Notes: a model not told the origin generated them from the sequence alone. Shown: positions 1 to 9,559, numbered from the stretch's first letter. The stretch: 64,000 bases of DNA from Stenotrophomonas maltophilia (GCF_039555535.1 NZ_CP154630.1:4415001-4479000); one strand, 5' to 3'. Translations and numbers: made by a program.

Positions 1-168
1 CAGTGCCAGGGCAACGCCCGCCGGCCCCTGCCAGGCCTTTCCACCATGCGCGTCCAGCCAGCCCAACCAGCGCCGGAAGCCGTCGAAACGGCGCAGCGAG
101 GCAGCAGCAGCCGGAGCGACATGGCCCAGGGCCAGTGCGACCAGCACGGCGGCCAGAGTGGTGAACAT
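1..168 (-). CDS. N-terminal part of a membrane protein, possibly AmpE-like
   Basis: The first 56 residues of a minus-strand gene that runs off the left edge. The start at 168 is followed by a hydrophobic stretch (about residues 3-22), then an arginine- and tryptophan-rich segment, and the fragment ends in what looks like a second membrane segment. This opening resembles AmpE-type inner-membrane proteins, which in other bacteria lie beside ampD and affect beta-lactamase signalling, but the fragment is too short to be sure. The 134 bases between it and nudC hold no other gene that I can see. Confidence 0.6.
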   Translation of the reverse strand, partial: MFTTLAAVLVALALGHVAPAAAASLRRFDGFRRWLGWLDAHGGKAWQGPAGVALAL

Positions 169-302
169 GGCGGGTCTCCCTACGAAACAGATCGCTCGGC
201 GTCGCTACCTTACCTGCCGCAGCGGCACCCTCAGCGGTGAACCGGACTGTAACCCGTGCCGTGTTCAGGTGGCGGCAATACAGGCGCCCCCACCGGCCTG
301 GC

Positions 303-1208
303 TCAGCCCTTCTGCTGCCGGTACCAGTGCTCGATCAGCCCTCGCGAAATCGAGATCGGCGGTGACAGGCGGATACCCTCGCCATCGTCCTGGTCATCAC
401 GTGCCAGCGCGGCACCGACCTCCTCGGCACTGAACCAGCGCGCGTCCTCCAGTTCACCATCCACGATCGGCAGATCGGCGTGCGCCTGCGCGCGGAAGCC
501 AACCATCAGCGCTCCCGGAAATGGCCAGGGTTGCGAACCGAGGTACTGGCAGGCGGTCACCCGCACCTTGCTCTCCTCGTGGACTTCGCGCACCACGGTC
601 TGCTCGAAGGTTTCGCCCGGTTCGACAAAGCCGGCCAGCACCGAGTAGCGACGTGGCGCCCAGTTCGACTGGCGGCCGAGCAGCAGGCGGCCCTGGTTTT
701 CAACCGCCACGATCACAGCGGGGTCGACACGCGGGTAGTGCTCGGTGGAACACTGCGCGCAACGCCCCACGAAGCCGCCGCGGGCAAACGCCACGGCACC
801 ACCGCATACACCGCAGAAACGGGTGCGCGAGTGCCAGTAGGACATGCCACGGGCGTAGCTGAAAGCGGTCGCATCAGCCACCGACCACAGCAGGGCGGCC
901 TGGCGCAGGTCGAGGCGACGTGGTGCGGTGACGGTGACGCTGGCGGCTTCAACCGAGAACCACGCTTGTTCCCCGCGCAGGCCGAGGAAGATCGCGGAGC
1001 CGGGACCGCCGCCGATGTCGGCGCCGGTCAGTGCCAGCGGCTGGTCGTCATCGCCGGTGAAGGCGCTGCCGTCCTGATCGAGCACCAGAATGCGCGCACC
1101 CGGCCACAGGCGCGCCAGTGCATCGGCATCTTCGCGCAGGGCATCGGCGCGCTCCAGCGGTTTGCCCACGAAGGCGAAACCGGAAAGCGGCGAAGGAGTA
1201 TTGGGCAT
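303..1208 (-). CDS. nudC: NAD(+) diphosphatase NudC (Nudix family)
   Basis: A 301-residue Nudix hydrolase that splits NADH/NAD to NMN and AMP; family members also remove NAD caps from RNA. Visible features are a four-cysteine zinc ribbon (C132, C135, C150, C153), a Nudix box at about residues 193-215 with the REVHEE core, and the NudC signature SQPWPFP at 225-231. An in-frame start 28 codons upstream exists, but the residues it adds (arginine- and cysteine-rich) do not look like the family, so the ATG at 1208 is preferred. It is the last gene of a minus-strand cluster behind erpA, about 120 bases away, so it may have its own promoter. Confidence 0.93.
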   Translation of the reverse strand: MPNTPSPLSGFAFVGKPLERADALREDADALARLWPGARILVLDQDGSAFTGDDDQPLALTGADIGGGPGSAIFLGLRGEQAWFSVEAASVTVTAPRRLDLRQAALLWSVADATAFSYARGMSYWHSRTRFCGVCGGAVAFARGGFVGRCAQCSTEHYPRVDPAVIVAVENQGRLLLGRQSNWAPRRYSVLAGFVEPGETFEQTVVREVHEESKVRVTACQYLGSQPWPFPGALMVGFRAQAHADLPIVDGELEDARWFSAEEVGAALARDDQDDGEGIRLSPPISISRGLIEHWYRQQKG

Positions 1209-1327
1209 CCGGCAAGCGTGCCGCCAATCGATGCAGGTGGCAAGCCGCAGGCTTTGCCGAAACCGTCTGCAGGTGTGGAGCTTGCTCCACACACCTTGTC
1301 GCGCGGGACGCAGGCCCCGCGCCCTGC

Positions 1328-1720
1328 CTACATGCTGAAGCTGCTGCCGCAGCCGCAGGTGGTCTTGGCGTTCGGGTTGCGGATCACGAACTGCGCACCG
1401 GTCAGGCTCTCGGTGTAGTCCACTTCGGCGCCCATCAGGTACTGCAGGCTCAGCGGGTCGACCAGCAGGGTCACCCCGCTGGTCTGCACCGCCAGGTCGT
1501 CCTCGGCACGGTTCTCGTCGAACTCGAACCCGTACTGGAAACCGGAACAGCCGCCGCCTTCGATATACACGCGCAATGCCAGGTCGGGGTTGCCCTCTTC
1601 CTGGATCAGGGATTTGACCTTGGCGGCCGCCGACTCGGTGAAGTTCAGCGGGCGCTCCAGCGACTGGTAATCGGGCGCGGCGGCCGGGGTGGCGCCGGGC
1701 AGGGAGACTAGCGTGCTCAT
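1328..1720 (-). CDS. erpA: Iron-sulfur cluster insertion protein ErpA (A-type carrier)
   Basis: A 130-residue A-type carrier that passes Fe-S clusters to apoproteins, in E. coli including the isoprenoid enzymes IspG and IspH. The three cluster-binding cysteines are visible: C58 in GGGCSGF and C122/C124 in CGCGSSF near the C-terminus. The frame is open for 46 more codons upstream, but these overlap the bactofilin gene and are low in family-like sequence, so the ATG at 1720 is chosen. It lies 31 bases behind the bactofilin gene and is probably co-transcribed with it. Confidence 0.93.
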   Translation of the reverse strand: MSTLVSLPGATPAAAPDYQSLERPLNFTESAAAKVKSLIQEEGNPDLALRVYIEGGGCSGFQYGFEFDENRAEDDLAVQTSGVTLLVDPLSLQYLMGAEVDYTESLTGAQFVIRNPNAKTTCGCGSSFSM

Positions 1721-1751
1721 GGCGTCAGCATGGGGGCGCCGACGATGGCTT

Positions 1752-2216
1752 TCAAGCCATCGCCTCGGCCAGCTTGCGGCGTGCGGCAGTGTCACCCTTG
1801 CCACCATTGGCGTCGTCGCCTTCCGGGGCCGGCAGGGCCGCCATCGGCGCGTTGGCATGGATCAGGCGGCCGTTCAGCTGGGCGCCCGCATTCATCTCCA
1901 CCACCTGGTAATGAACGTTGCCGTTGACCCGCGCGCTCGGGGTCAGCTCGACCTTCTCGGTGGCATGCACGTCGCCGTCCAGGCGGCCACTGATGACCAC
2001 CACCTGGGCGCGGATCTCGCCCTCGATCACGCCATGCTCGGCGACCGTCAGGGTCGCGCCGCTGGCGCCTTCGGCGGCGATCACCTTGCCGTGGATGCGG
2101 CCTTCCACGTACAGGCCACCACTGAATTCCACATCGCCGCGGATCACCACCTGGTTGCCGATCAGGGCATCCACCACCAGCTGGCCTTCACGGTTGGATT
2201 TGCTGCTTCCGAACAT
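1752..2216 (-). CDS. Bactofilin (polymer-forming cytoskeletal protein)
   Basis: A 154-residue protein with a central stretch (about residues 12-115) of regularly spaced hydrophobic and glycine positions ([36 protein letters not shown]), typical of the beta-helical bactofilin domain. Bactofilins self-assemble into filaments, often at the membrane, that affect cell shape or polarity. The C-terminal tail is rich in Ala, Gly and charged residues and looks disordered. The ATG at 2216 lies 5 bases past the stop of the upstream membrane protein, a tight two-gene unit. Linking the two is an inference: the membrane protein could anchor the filament. Confidence 0.88.
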   Translation of the reverse strand: MFGSSKSNREGQLVVDALIGNQVVIRGDVEFSGGLYVEGRIHGKVIAAEGASGATLTVAEHGVIEGEIRAQVVVISGRLDGDVHATEKVELTPSARVNGNVHYQVVEMNAGAQLNGRLIHANAPMAALPAPEGDDANGGKGDTAARRKLAEAMA

Positions 2217-2220
2217 CTGC

Positions 2221-2964
2221 CTACTCCCCTTTGCTGGCCGGCGCACCGGCCTGTTTCCAGTCGAATACCTGGGTGGTACCCCCCGTACCACTCCCCAATG
2301 TCACCCGCACGCGTTGCGGGGTGAAGTCAGCCGGCAGCATCACGCTGCCGGTGAGCTGCTGGAAGTACCGGAACGAGTAATCCTGTCCCGGCACCTTGCT
2401 GCGCTGGTGCAGATCATCCCAGCTGATCGTGGCCAGCTTGCCGTTCTTCACGCCTTCCACGGTGAAACGCATCTGCCCCTGGCTGATGGCACCACGGTTG
2501 AGGTTCTGGGTCAGCACGGCGGTGTACTGCCAGGTGCCGGCCGCTTCCGGGCTGAACTCGATCGAATGGGTGTTCAGGCCCTTGCGCTGGCTGGTCGAAC
2601 CGACCAGGCGCTCATAGAAGGCGACGTCGGCACGCAGGCCGGCGATTTCCTCATCGCGCTCGGCCAGCGAGGACTGCACCTCGGTATTGGCGGCGCGGCT
2701 GATTCGGTCGGAGGCTTCCAGCGTGGCCTGCTTCTGGCGCAGTTCGGTCAGCTGTGCCTGCAGCGTCTCGGCACGCTTCTCGGCGGCCTGCAGGCGCTGG
2801 CCCTGCGCGTCGCGCGGGGTGGCCATCCAGCAGCCGCCGAGCACCGCCAGCACCAGGCTGAGCAGCCAGATGCCGCCGATCACCAGCAGGCGGCGGCGGT
2901 CGGCCGGCGGTTGCGGCGCGCCGGGCAGGCGGACCTGCACGCGCATGGGAGGACGGTTGGTCAT
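2221..2964 (-). CDS. Membrane-anchored coiled-coil protein, DUF6776-like
   Basis: About 247 residues: a short basic N-terminus, one transmembrane helix (about residues 26-47), a coiled coil rich in Ala, Glu, Gln and Arg (about 55-115), and a beta-rich C-terminal domain. Residue pattern and length fit DUF6776, whose function is unknown to me. Starts at 2982, 2964 and 2946 are all possible; none has a strong Shine-Dalgarno, and 2964 is a compromise. It is the first gene of the bactofilin-erpA cluster. By position it may connect bactofilin to the inner membrane, but that is inference. Confidence 0.75.
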   Translation of the reverse strand: MTNRPPMRVQVRLPGAPQPPADRRRLLVIGGIWLLSLVLAVLGGCWMATPRDAQGQRLQAAEKRAETLQAQLTELRQKQATLEASDRISRAANTEVQSSLAERDEEIAGLRADVAFYERLVGSTSQRKGLNTHSIEFSPEAAGTWQYTAVLTQNLNRGAISQGQMRFTVEGVKNGKLATISWDDLHQRSKVPGQDYSFRYFQQLTGSVMLPADFTPQRVRVTLGSGTGGTTQVFDWKQAGAPASKGE

Positions 2965-3143
2965 GGGTGGATTCCGGGGCATCGCGAGGGCGACGCCGGT
3001 ACGGCCCCTGTGGCAAACGACGGGCTAGTGTATGACAGGACGGGTGGGTTTCCTGCGCAGCACCCGACCGTGGTCTGTGGCGTTCAGGCACGCCATCGCC
3101 GATAGTGTGGCCCCCTGCACAGTTCCGTCACCGGAGCACCGCC

Positions 3144-3761
3144 ATGACCGAAGCCCACCTGTTCGTGATCGGCATCCTGCTGGCCTGGCTGGCCGGCATC
3201 CGCGTCTACCTCACCGTGTTCGGCGTCGGCCTGGCCGGCCTGCTCGGCTGGGTCGACCTGCCCCCCGCCCTGCAGGCCACCGAATCGTGGTGGGTGCTGG
3301 GCACCTCGGCGGCACTGGCGGTGACCGAATTCTTCGCCGACAAGATCCCCGGCGTGGACTCGGCCTGGGACCTGGTGCAGACCCTGGCACGCGTGCCTGC
3401 GGGTGCTTTCCTCGCCGCGGCCACGCTGTCGCCGGACGGCCAGCTCGGCACCGGTGCACTCGCCGCCGGTGCCGGTGTTGCGCTGGCCAGCCATGGCTTG
3501 AAAGCCGGCACCCGTGCCCTGCTCAACACGTCGCCGGAACCGGCCAGCAACTGGGTCGCCTCCGCCGCCGAGGACACCGTGGTGGTCGGTGGCCTGGCCC
3601 TGGCCCTGGCACACCCGTGGATCGCGCTGATCGTGGTGCTGGCCTGCAGCCTGGCCGGCGCACTGCTGGTGTGGCTGGTCTGGCGCGCCCTGTGGAAGGG
3701 CGTGCGCTGGCTGGCACGCACTGCGTCGCCCGACAGTGCACGCCAGCCCGGCACCGGTTGA
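3144..3761 (+). CDS. DUF4126 family membrane protein
   Basis: A 205-residue hydrophobic protein with several predicted membrane helices (about residues 5-35, 55-75, 85-130, 150-190) and a basic C-terminus. The pattern (LAGIRVYLTVF near the start, FFADKIPGVDS in the middle, and a glycine/alanine-rich second half) matches DUF4126, an uncharacterised inner-membrane family. The ATG at 3144 has GGAG at 3133-3136 and lies 13 codons inside the longest open frame. It starts divergently from the DUF6776 gene, with about 180 bases between them for two promoters. Confidence 0.85.
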   Translation: MTEAHLFVIGILLAWLAGIRVYLTVFGVGLAGLLGWVDLPPALQATESWWVLGTSAALAVTEFFADKIPGVDSAWDLVQTLARVPAGAFLAAATLSPDGQLGTGALAAGAGVALASHGLKAGTRALLNTSPEPASNWVASAAEDTVVVGGLALALAHPWIALIVVLACSLAGALLVWLVWRALWKGVRWLARTASPDSARQPGTG

Positions 3762-3805
3762 TCGCCGGGCTTGTCGCATAATGGACGCGAACACCAGGAG
3801 CACCG

Positions 3806-5692
3806 ATGGCCGCAAACGAATCCCCCGCGGGCGCCCGCCCGGGACGCGCTGAAACCCCTCCGGCCGACCATTGGCAACGCTGGGCGCCAGGCCCGGCGGC
3901 CGCGGTCACGGCAGCACCGGCGTCAGCCGCACCGCTGGCGGCCGTCGATACACCCCCTGGGATTGGCAGCGCACCGCCACCGCTGCCCGGCCCATCCCTG
4001 CTGGCAGAGGCCGGCAGCAATGACCCCGCACCGCTGCATTCCGATTCGCCCTACCGCGTGCTGATCGTCGAGGATGATCGTGCCCAGGCGCTGTTCGCAC
4101 AGAGCGTGCTGCACGGCGCCGGCATGCAGGCGATCGTGCACAGCGATGCCGATGACGCGCTGCAGGCGATCAAGGAACATCGCCCCGACCTGATCCTGAT
4201 GGACCTGCACCTGCCCGGCCTGGACGGAATGCGCCTGACCGCGCTGATCCGCCAGCAGCCCGGCCTGCAGCTGCTGCCCATCGTGTTCCTCAGCGGCGAC
4301 CCGGACCCGGAACGCCAGTTCGAGGTGCTCGACAGTGGCGCCGACGACTACCTGAGCAAGCCGATCCGCCCGCGCCACCTGATCGCCGCCGTGGCCAACC
4401 GCATCCGCCGCGCGCGGGCGCAGGCCGCAACCCTGCCCGGCGTATCCGGCACCCCGGCCACCAGCAATCCGGAAACCGGGCTGCCGACGCGGCATCACGT
4501 GCTGCAGCAGCTCAACGCCGCGCTCGCCCACCGCGACCAGGGCGGCGTGCTGTTCGTCGAGATATCCAGCGCACTGGGCCTGCGCGAGCGCTATGGCTAT
4601 GCCGCCTTCGAGCGCCTGATGGTGCAGGCCGGGCAACGCCTGGCAGAAGCCGGGCACCCGCACCTGCTGGCGCGCCTGAACGACAACAGCTTCCTGCTGC
4701 TTGCGCGCAATGTCAGCGAGGACAGCCTGGAAGGCATTGCCGCTGCGCTGCGCGAGCAGTTGTCGGCGCGGGCCTTCGTGATCCGCGATGACGAATCCGT
4801 GCACCTGCGCGGCGTGGTCGGCTATGCACCGCTGTCGCCGGGCTTCGACGATGCCAACAGCGCGCTGGAAGCGGTCGAGCGCACCACCCTGCAGGCACGC
4901 CTGCTCAGCGCCGGCGTGGCCGGCCACGTGCACCGCGACGTGATCAGCGAGCAGGAACACCTGGCACTGCTGGAAGGCCAGCTTGAACTGGCCTACCAGC
5001 CGATCGTCGCCGTCGCCGGCGGCAATACCGCGCAATACCAGCTGCTGCTGCGCCTTCGCCAGGCCGACGGTACGCTGCTGGCGGCAGGCCAGGTGATTCC
5101 GGCCGCCGAAGCCGCCGGGCGCATCGCCGATCTCGACCAGCAGGTGATGGACCATGCACTGGGGCTGCTCGACCTGTACCGGCACGCGACGCAACCGCTG
5201 AACCTGTTCGTCTCACAGTCACTGCGCACCCTGCAGCGCGATGCCTTCGCCGACTGGCTGCTGGAATCACTGCAGCAGCGCGGCCTGCCCGGCAGTGCGC
5301 TGGTGATCGACGTGCGCCTGCCGGATGCGCTGATCCACACCGTGCCGCTGCAGCAGTTCTGCGAACGCATGGCAGGGGCCGGCGTGCGTTTCTGCCTGAG
5401 CCAGTTCGAGCCCGGGGGCGAAGCCGATGCGCTGCTGACCCAGCTGCCGTTGTCGTTCGTGCGCATGGCCGCGCGCTTCTCCAGCAGCCATTCCAATCCG
5501 GCCACGCGCGAAGAGCTGCGCCGGGCAATCGAGCGGGCACACGCCGCCGGGCAGCAGATCATCGGCCAGCAGATCGAAGATCCACAGGCTGCCGCCGCGA
5601 TGTGGGTGGGCGGTGTCGACTACATCCAGGGCAACATGGTGCAGTCTGCCGGCAGCGATCTGAACTTCGACTTCCACAACGCGGTGCTCTGA
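3806..5692 (+). CDS. Response regulator with degenerate GGDEF and EAL domains
   Basis: A 628-residue protein. Residues 1-80 are a Pro/Ala-rich leader. Residues 84-200 form a receiver with the acidic pair E89-D91, phospho-acceptor D133 and K185. Residues 220-370 follow a GGDEF fold, but the signature is replaced by LNDNSF (291-296). Residues 385-620 follow an EAL fold, but EAL is replaced by QLL (412-414) and the DDFG loop by SQFE. It therefore probably neither makes nor breaks c-di-GMP, and may bind it or act by protein contact, as FimX/Filp-type proteins do. An AGGAG lies just before the ATG. The hybrid kinase gene starts one base after its stop, so the two are likely a pair. Confidence 0.9.
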   Translation: MAANESPAGARPGRAETPPADHWQRWAPGPAAAVTAAPASAAPLAAVDTPPGIGSAPPPLPGPSLLAEAGSNDPAPLHSDSPYRVLIVEDDRAQALFAQSVLHGAGMQAIVHSDADDALQAIKEHRPDLILMDLHLPGLDGMRLTALIRQQPGLQLLPIVFLSGDPDPERQFEVLDSGADDYLSKPIRPRHLIAAVANRIRRARAQAATLPGVSGTPATSNPETGLPTRHHVLQQLNAALAHRDQGGVLFVEISSALGLRERYGYAAFERLMVQAGQRLAEAGHPHLLARLNDNSFLLLARNVSEDSLEGIAAALREQLSARAFVIRDDESVHLRGVVGYAPLSPGFDDANSALEAVERTTLQARLLSAGVAGHVHRDVISEQEHLALLEGQLELAYQPIVAVAGGNTAQYQLLLRLRQADGTLLAAGQVIPAAEAAGRIADLDQQVMDHALGLLDLYRHATQPLNLFVSQSLRTLQRDAFADWLLESLQQRGLPGSALVIDVRLPDALIHTVPLQQFCERMAGAGVRFCLSQFEPGGEADALLTQLPLSFVRMAARFSSSHSNPATREELRRAIERAHAAGQQIIGQQIEDPQAAAAMWVGGVDYIQGNMVQSAGSDLNFDFHNAVL

Positions 5693-5693
5693 C

Positions 5694-7928
5694 GTGCCGA
5701 TGTGGGTCGCGCTGCTGGTTGCCCTTGCCGCGGCCTCCATCACGGCGCTGCTGTTGGGCCTGCGCCTGCGCGCGCGCAACCATGCACTGGCCCTCCTGCA
5801 GCGTGAGCGCAGCGCGTTGGCCAGCGAACGTGACCAGCTGCGCCGCACCACCGAACGCCAGGGGCAGCTGGAACAGCAGCTGCTGCAGGCCAAGCAGGCC
5901 GCAGAGGCGGCCGTGCTGGCCAAGGGTGAGTTCCTGGCCACGATGAGCCACGAGATCCGTACGCCGCTCAACGGCATCCTGCCGATGCTGGAGCTGATCG
6001 CACGCGGCCCGCTGGGCGAGGACCAGCGGCAGATGCTGGCCACCGCCTCGGCCAGCTCGCAGCAGCTGCTGCGCATCGTCGACGACATCCTCGACTACTC
6101 GCGGCTGGAAGCGCAGGCACTGGAACTGGAGATCACCAGTTTCAACCTGCGTGACCTGCTGGATGGCGTGGTGCAGCTCATGCAGCGCGCCGCCGACGCC
6201 AAGGGCCTGTCGCTGGGGCTGCAGCTGGACCCGTCGGTGCGCCTGCCGGTGCGTGGCGACCCGGTACGACTGCGCCAGGTGTTGAGCAACCTGCTGGCCA
6301 ACGCGATCAAGTTCACCGCACGCGGCCAGGTGCAGCTGCGCGTGCAGCGCCTGGGCGAAGGTGCGGCACAGCACCAGCTGCGCTTTGAGGTCATCGACAC
6401 CGGCATCGGCATCGACGAGGCACTGCAGGCGCGCCTCTTCCAGTCCTTCAGCCAGGCCGATGCCTCAACGACCCGCATCTACGGTGGCACCGGCCTGGGC
6501 CTGGCGATCTGCAAGCGCATCATCGACCTGATGCACGGGCGCATCGGCGTGCAGTCCACGCCCGGCCAGGGCGCCACGTTCTGGTTCGAGATCCCGTTGC
6601 TGAAGGTGCCCGGCGACCTGCCGGCCATGGCGCGCACGCCAGACTCGCTGCTGCTGTTCAGCAGCGATGCGATCCTGCAGGCACGCATCGAGCGCATCGC
6701 GGCCCATCATGGACTGCCGGTGCACGCCATGGCGCAGTTCGATGCCGTGGTCGAGCGCCTGCGCGCGATACCGAGGCCGGGGCAACCGGCACCAGCCTGG
6801 CTGCTGGTCGATGCACGCGCCCGCCGCATCGGTGAAGCGACGCTGCAACAGGCGTTGGCCGAGCGTGGCGAGGACGACGCCCTGCAGGTGCTGTGGCTGC
6901 AGGACGATGCCCTTCCAGCGCGCCCGCGCCAGCGGCAGCTACCCGCGCATTTCGACGACGCTGCGCTGCACGCACTGCTGGCGGCACCGGTCGCGCATGC
7001 ACGCCCTGCCGCGCTGCTGGCCAATGCCGAACCGGGGCAGCCCACGCCCATGCTGCCGCCGTTGCACCTGCGCGTGCTGCTGGTGGAGGACAACACGGTC
7101 AACCGCATGGTGGCCGAGCAGCTGCTAGGCGTGTTCCAGTGCGTGGTGCGCAACGCCGCCGATGGCGAGCAGGCATTGGTCGCCCTTCGCGAAGGGGGCG
7201 TGGATGTCGTGCTGATGGACTGCCAGATGCCGGTTCTGGACGGCTATGCCGCCACCCGCCGCTGGCGCGCCGAGGAAGTGGAGAACGGGCGCCCACGCCT
7301 GCCGATCATCGCGATGACCGCCAATGCCATGGCTGGTGACCGCGAGCGCTGCCTGCAGGCCGGCATGGACGACTACCTGTCCAAGCCGATCGCACGTGCC
7401 ACCCTGCATGCGCTGCTGCAGCGCTGGGGGGGCGGGAAAGCTGCATCACCGGGACAGCCTTCGGTAGAGCCGAGCCATGCTCGGCTGATGGCCAATAGCA
7501 GTCGCGCTCCATCAGCCGAGCATGGCTCGGCTCTACAAGACGATGACAGCCGAGTCGGCTCCAAGCCACAGCCGGTGCTGGACCGCGACGTGCTGGACGA
7601 GCTGCACGCGGTGATCGGCGATACCGCCATCCAGATCATCTCGGTATTCCTGGAGGATACGCCGACGATGGTGCAGCAGCTGCAGCAGGCCGCGCAGGCC
7701 GGCGACGAGCCCCGCCTGCAGGCCGTCGCGCACAGCCTCAAGTCATCCAGCGCGAACGTGGGCGCACTGTCGCTGTCGGCAGTCGCGCAGCGCATCGAGC
7801 ACGAAGCCCGCAGCGGCAGCCTGCAGCGCCCCGCAGTGGCGGTGGCGCTGCTGGTTGCGGAATTCGCCCGTGCGCGCGTGGCACTGACGGGCTACCTGGC
7901 ACAGCATCGCGCCGGCCAGGCCGGCTGA
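5694..7928 (+). CDS. Hybrid sensor histidine kinase with receiver and HPt domains
   Basis: A 744-residue kinase that starts at a GTG one base after the preceding stop (an ATG at 5700 is in frame), so it is translationally coupled. Order: a membrane helix (about 4-22), a coiled coil (35-75), HisKA with H86 in [11 protein letters not shown], HATPase with DTGIGI and GTGLGLAIC, a receiver-like region without clear acidic residues (about 310-430), a receiver (459-585, phospho-acceptor D509), and a C-terminal HPt (about 625-735, H680). There is no obvious input domain, so the signal may be sensed at the membrane or through a partner. Residues 591-615 are encoded by a SMAG repeat. Its stop is one base from that of bfr. 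Confidence 0.93.
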   Translation: MPMWVALLVALAAASITALLLGLRLRARNHALALLQRERSALASERDQLRRTTERQGQLEQQLLQAKQAAEAAVLAKGEFLATMSHEIRTPLNGILPMLELIARGPLGEDQRQMLATASASSQQLLRIVDDILDYSRLEAQALELEITSFNLRDLLDGVVQLMQRAADAKGLSLGLQLDPSVRLPVRGDPVRLRQVLSNLLANAIKFTARGQVQLRVQRLGEGAAQHQLRFEVIDTGIGIDEALQARLFQSFSQADASTTRIYGGTGLGLAICKRIIDLMHGRIGVQSTPGQGATFWFEIPLLKVPGDLPAMARTPDSLLLFSSDAILQARIERIAAHHGLPVHAMAQFDAVVERLRAIPRPGQPAPAWLLVDARARRIGEATLQQALAERGEDDALQVLWLQDDALPARPRQRQLPAHFDDAALHALLAAPVAHARPAALLANAEPGQPTPMLPPLHLRVLLVEDNTVNRMVAEQLLGVFQCVVRNAADGEQALVALREGGVDVVLMDCQMPVLDGYAATRRWRAEEVENGRPRLPIIAMTANAMAGDRERCLQAGMDDYLSKPIARATLHALLQRWGGGKAASPGQPSVEPSHARLMANSSRAPSAEHGSALQDDDSRVGSKPQPVLDRDVLDELHAVIGDTAIQIISVFLEDTPTMVQQLQQAAQAGDEPRLQAVAHSLKSSSANVGALSLSAVAQRIEHEARSGSLQRPAVAVALLVAEFARARVALTGYLAQHRAGQAG
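7464..7536. repeat. SMAG (GTAG) dimer repeat inside the hybrid kinase gene
   Basis: Two 26-base arms (7464-7489 and 7511-7536) are perfect inverted copies, each starting with GTAG on its outer edge and carrying the GCCGAGC..GCTCGGC stem of Stenotrophomonas SMAG elements. The whole element is open in the kinase frame and encodes residues 591-615 between the receiver and HPt domains. Such repeats normally sit between genes. Confidence 0.95.
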
Positions 7929-7929
7929 C

Positions 7930-8400
7930 TCACTCTTCCAGCTTGCTCAGCAGGTACTTCGGTTCGCCGATGCGCTCGATCAGGTCCAGCTGGGTTTCCA
8001 GCCAGTCGATGTGCTCTTCTTCCGAATCGAGGATCTTCACGAACAGCTGGCGGCTGACGTAGTCGCCGACCGAATCGGAATAGGCCACGGCCTCGCGCAG
8101 GGTGACCACGCCATCGCGTTCCAGCGACAGGTCGCACTGCAGGATCTCGGTCGGGTTCTCGCCGATGCGCAGCTTGCCCAGTGCCTGGAAGTTCGGCAGG
8201 CCTTCGAGGAACAGGATGCGGTCGGCGAGCATGTCGGCATGCTTCATCTCGTCGATCGATTCCTTGTACTCGTGTTCGGCCAGTTCCTTGATGCCCCAGT
8301 TCTTCAGCATCTTGGCGTGCAGGAAATACTGGTTGATCGCGGTCAGCTCGTTGTAGAGGACCTTGTTGAGGAATTCGATGACCTTGGTGTCGCCCTTCAT
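7930..8400 (-). CDS. bfr: Bacterioferritin
   Basis: A 156-residue bacterioferritin, which forms a 24-subunit shell that oxidises and stores iron and binds heme between subunits. All ferroxidase ligands are at the usual places (E18, E51, H54, E94, E127, H130), and the heme ligand M52 is present. The ATG at 8400 matches the family start, 16 codons inside the open frame. The partner ferredoxin gene bfd lies upstream on the same strand with a 142-base gap. The gene converges on the hybrid kinase with only one base between the two stops, leaving no room for an ordinary terminator. Confidence 0.97.
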   Translation of the reverse strand: MKGDTKVIEFLNKVLYNELTAINQYFLHAKMLKNWGIKELAEHEYKESIDEMKHADMLADRILFLEGLPNFQALGKLRIGENPTEILQCDLSLERDGVVTLREAVAYSDSVGDYVSRQLFVKILDSEEEHIDWLETQLDLIERIGEPKYLLSKLEE

Positions 8401-8542
8401 GGGGATGCTCCTGCACGCTGAAAACGCAGGCACTTTAGCGCCTTGCATGCAGTCGTGAAGGAACGCGAATCGTGCGCATTGGCCTATGCGGCCGCAGGTG
8501 AAGGATGCGAAAGCGCGGCGTCAATGCGCCGCGAAGAAGCGA

Positions 8543-8752
8543 TCAGGCGACCTGGGCCAGGCCCAATACCGGCAGCGGCAGATCGTGGGTGGCACGCGCC
8601 TTGGCCAGCAGGTCGCCGGCCATGTCCAGGCAGGAACCACAGGTAGCGCCGCAACCGGTACGCATGGTCAGTTCGGCCACCGAGGTGACGCCATTGCTGG
8701 CGGCTTCGCGGATCTGGTGGTCGGTGACTCCGTTGCAGATGCAGACGTACAC
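8543..8752 (-). CDS. bfd: Bacterioferritin-associated ferredoxin
   Basis: A 69-residue [2Fe-2S] protein that reduces the iron core of bacterioferritin so the metal can be released. The cluster cysteines are C4, C6, C38 and C41; an extra C34 is present. The C-terminal 15 residues beyond the BFD fold are specific to this lineage. A Fur-like palindrome about 60 bases upstream suggests induction when iron is short, as in other bacteria. It lies between rppH and bfr, all on the minus strand. Confidence 0.95.
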   Translation of the reverse strand: MYVCICNGVTDHQIREAASNGVTSVAELTMRTGCGATCGSCLDMAGDLLAKARATHDLPLPVLGLAQVA

Positions 8753-8800
8753 AGGCGTGGACCGGGCTGACAGGCCAGAAGCGGCCTGTTGGCTATTCCA

Positions 8801-8850
8801 ATGGAAACGAGAATGGTTGTCAATCAGAGAGCTGAACCATTCTCGATACC
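8801..8850 (-). promoter_or_regulatory. Fur-like inverted repeat before bfd
   Basis: An 11-base perfect inverted repeat, CGAGAATGGTT at 8808-8818 and AACCATTCTCG at 8835-8845, separated by 16 bases, sits between the rppH stop and the bfd start. The left arm and what follows it (8809-8827) match 11 of 19 positions of the classical Fur box by my count. Repression of bfd by Fur-iron is known elsewhere; here it is inferred from position. The arms could also fold as a weak rppH terminator, but there is no T-run. Confidence 0.5.
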
Positions 8851-8860
8851 GTTCAGCCCG

Positions 8861-9481
8861 TCAGCTGGCCGGGCCGTCGCCCGTGGCCTTCTTCGGCCAG
8901 TAGCCGCGGGTCCGCGGGCGCTTGCGTGGGCGGTCATGCCCGGCAGTATGGCCCGGCATCCAGGCCTCGGCGGCGCTCTTGGGCATGGCGGTAACCCCCT
9001 GCCCGGCCACCCCGCGCGCCAGCGGCGCCAGATGTCGCAACGCACGCGCATAGACGCCACGCTTGAACATCACCACATGCTCCACCGGATACCAGAAGTC
9101 CACCCAGCGCCAGTGGTCGAACTCGGGCGAGTCGGTGTGGTCCAGCTTCACGTGGGATTCGTCGCCGGTCAGGCGCAGCAGGAACCAGACCTGCTTCTGG
9201 CCGATGCAGACCTGCCGCTCGTTGCGGCGGATGGCCCGCGCCGGCAGCTTGTAGCGCAGCCAGCCGGGTGTCGCCCCAAGCACTTCCACATGCTCAGGCA
9301 GCAGGCCGGTCTCTTCCTGCAGTTCACGATACATGGCCTCGACAGGCGTCTCGTCGGTGTTCATGCCACCCTGCGGGAACTGCCAACCATCCCGGCGCAC
9401 ACGTCGTGCCCAGAACACCTGGCCGTCCTGCCGCATCAGCACGATGCCGACGTTCGGTCGATAGCCGTCCGGATCGATCAC
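8861..9481 (-). CDS. rppH: RNA pyrophosphohydrolase RppH
   Basis: A 206-residue Nudix protein that removes pyrophosphate from the 5' end of triphosphorylated mRNA, opening it to RNase E. The N-terminus ([15 protein letters not shown]) is typical of RppH, and the Nudix box is complete (GG at residues 38-39, then RELQEETG). The enzyme core ends near residue 160; the last 45 residues are basic, rich in Pro, Gly and Arg, and probably disordered. Such a tail could help RNA binding, an inference. It is transcribed away from the tRNA pair. Confidence 0.93.
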   Translation of the reverse strand: MIDPDGYRPNVGIVLMRQDGQVFWARRVRRDGWQFPQGGMNTDETPVEAMYRELQEETGLLPEHVEVLGATPGWLRYKLPARAIRRNERQVCIGQKQVWFLLRLTGDESHVKLDHTDSPEFDHWRWVDFWYPVEHVVMFKRGVYARALRHLAPLARGVAGQGVTAMPKSAAEAWMPGHTAGHDRPRKRPRTRGYWPKKATGDGPAS

Positions 9482-9559
9482 GATGCGGACTCCTAAGAAA
9501 ATCTACTGGTCGGGACTATCCCATGCCCTCTGTCGGCCCACAAGCACGACACAAAAGTG

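Noticed and set aside
480-1418. A 312-codon plus-strand frame opposite nudC
   Set aside because: Antisense of a well-supported Nudix gene; no domain and no Shine-Dalgarno.
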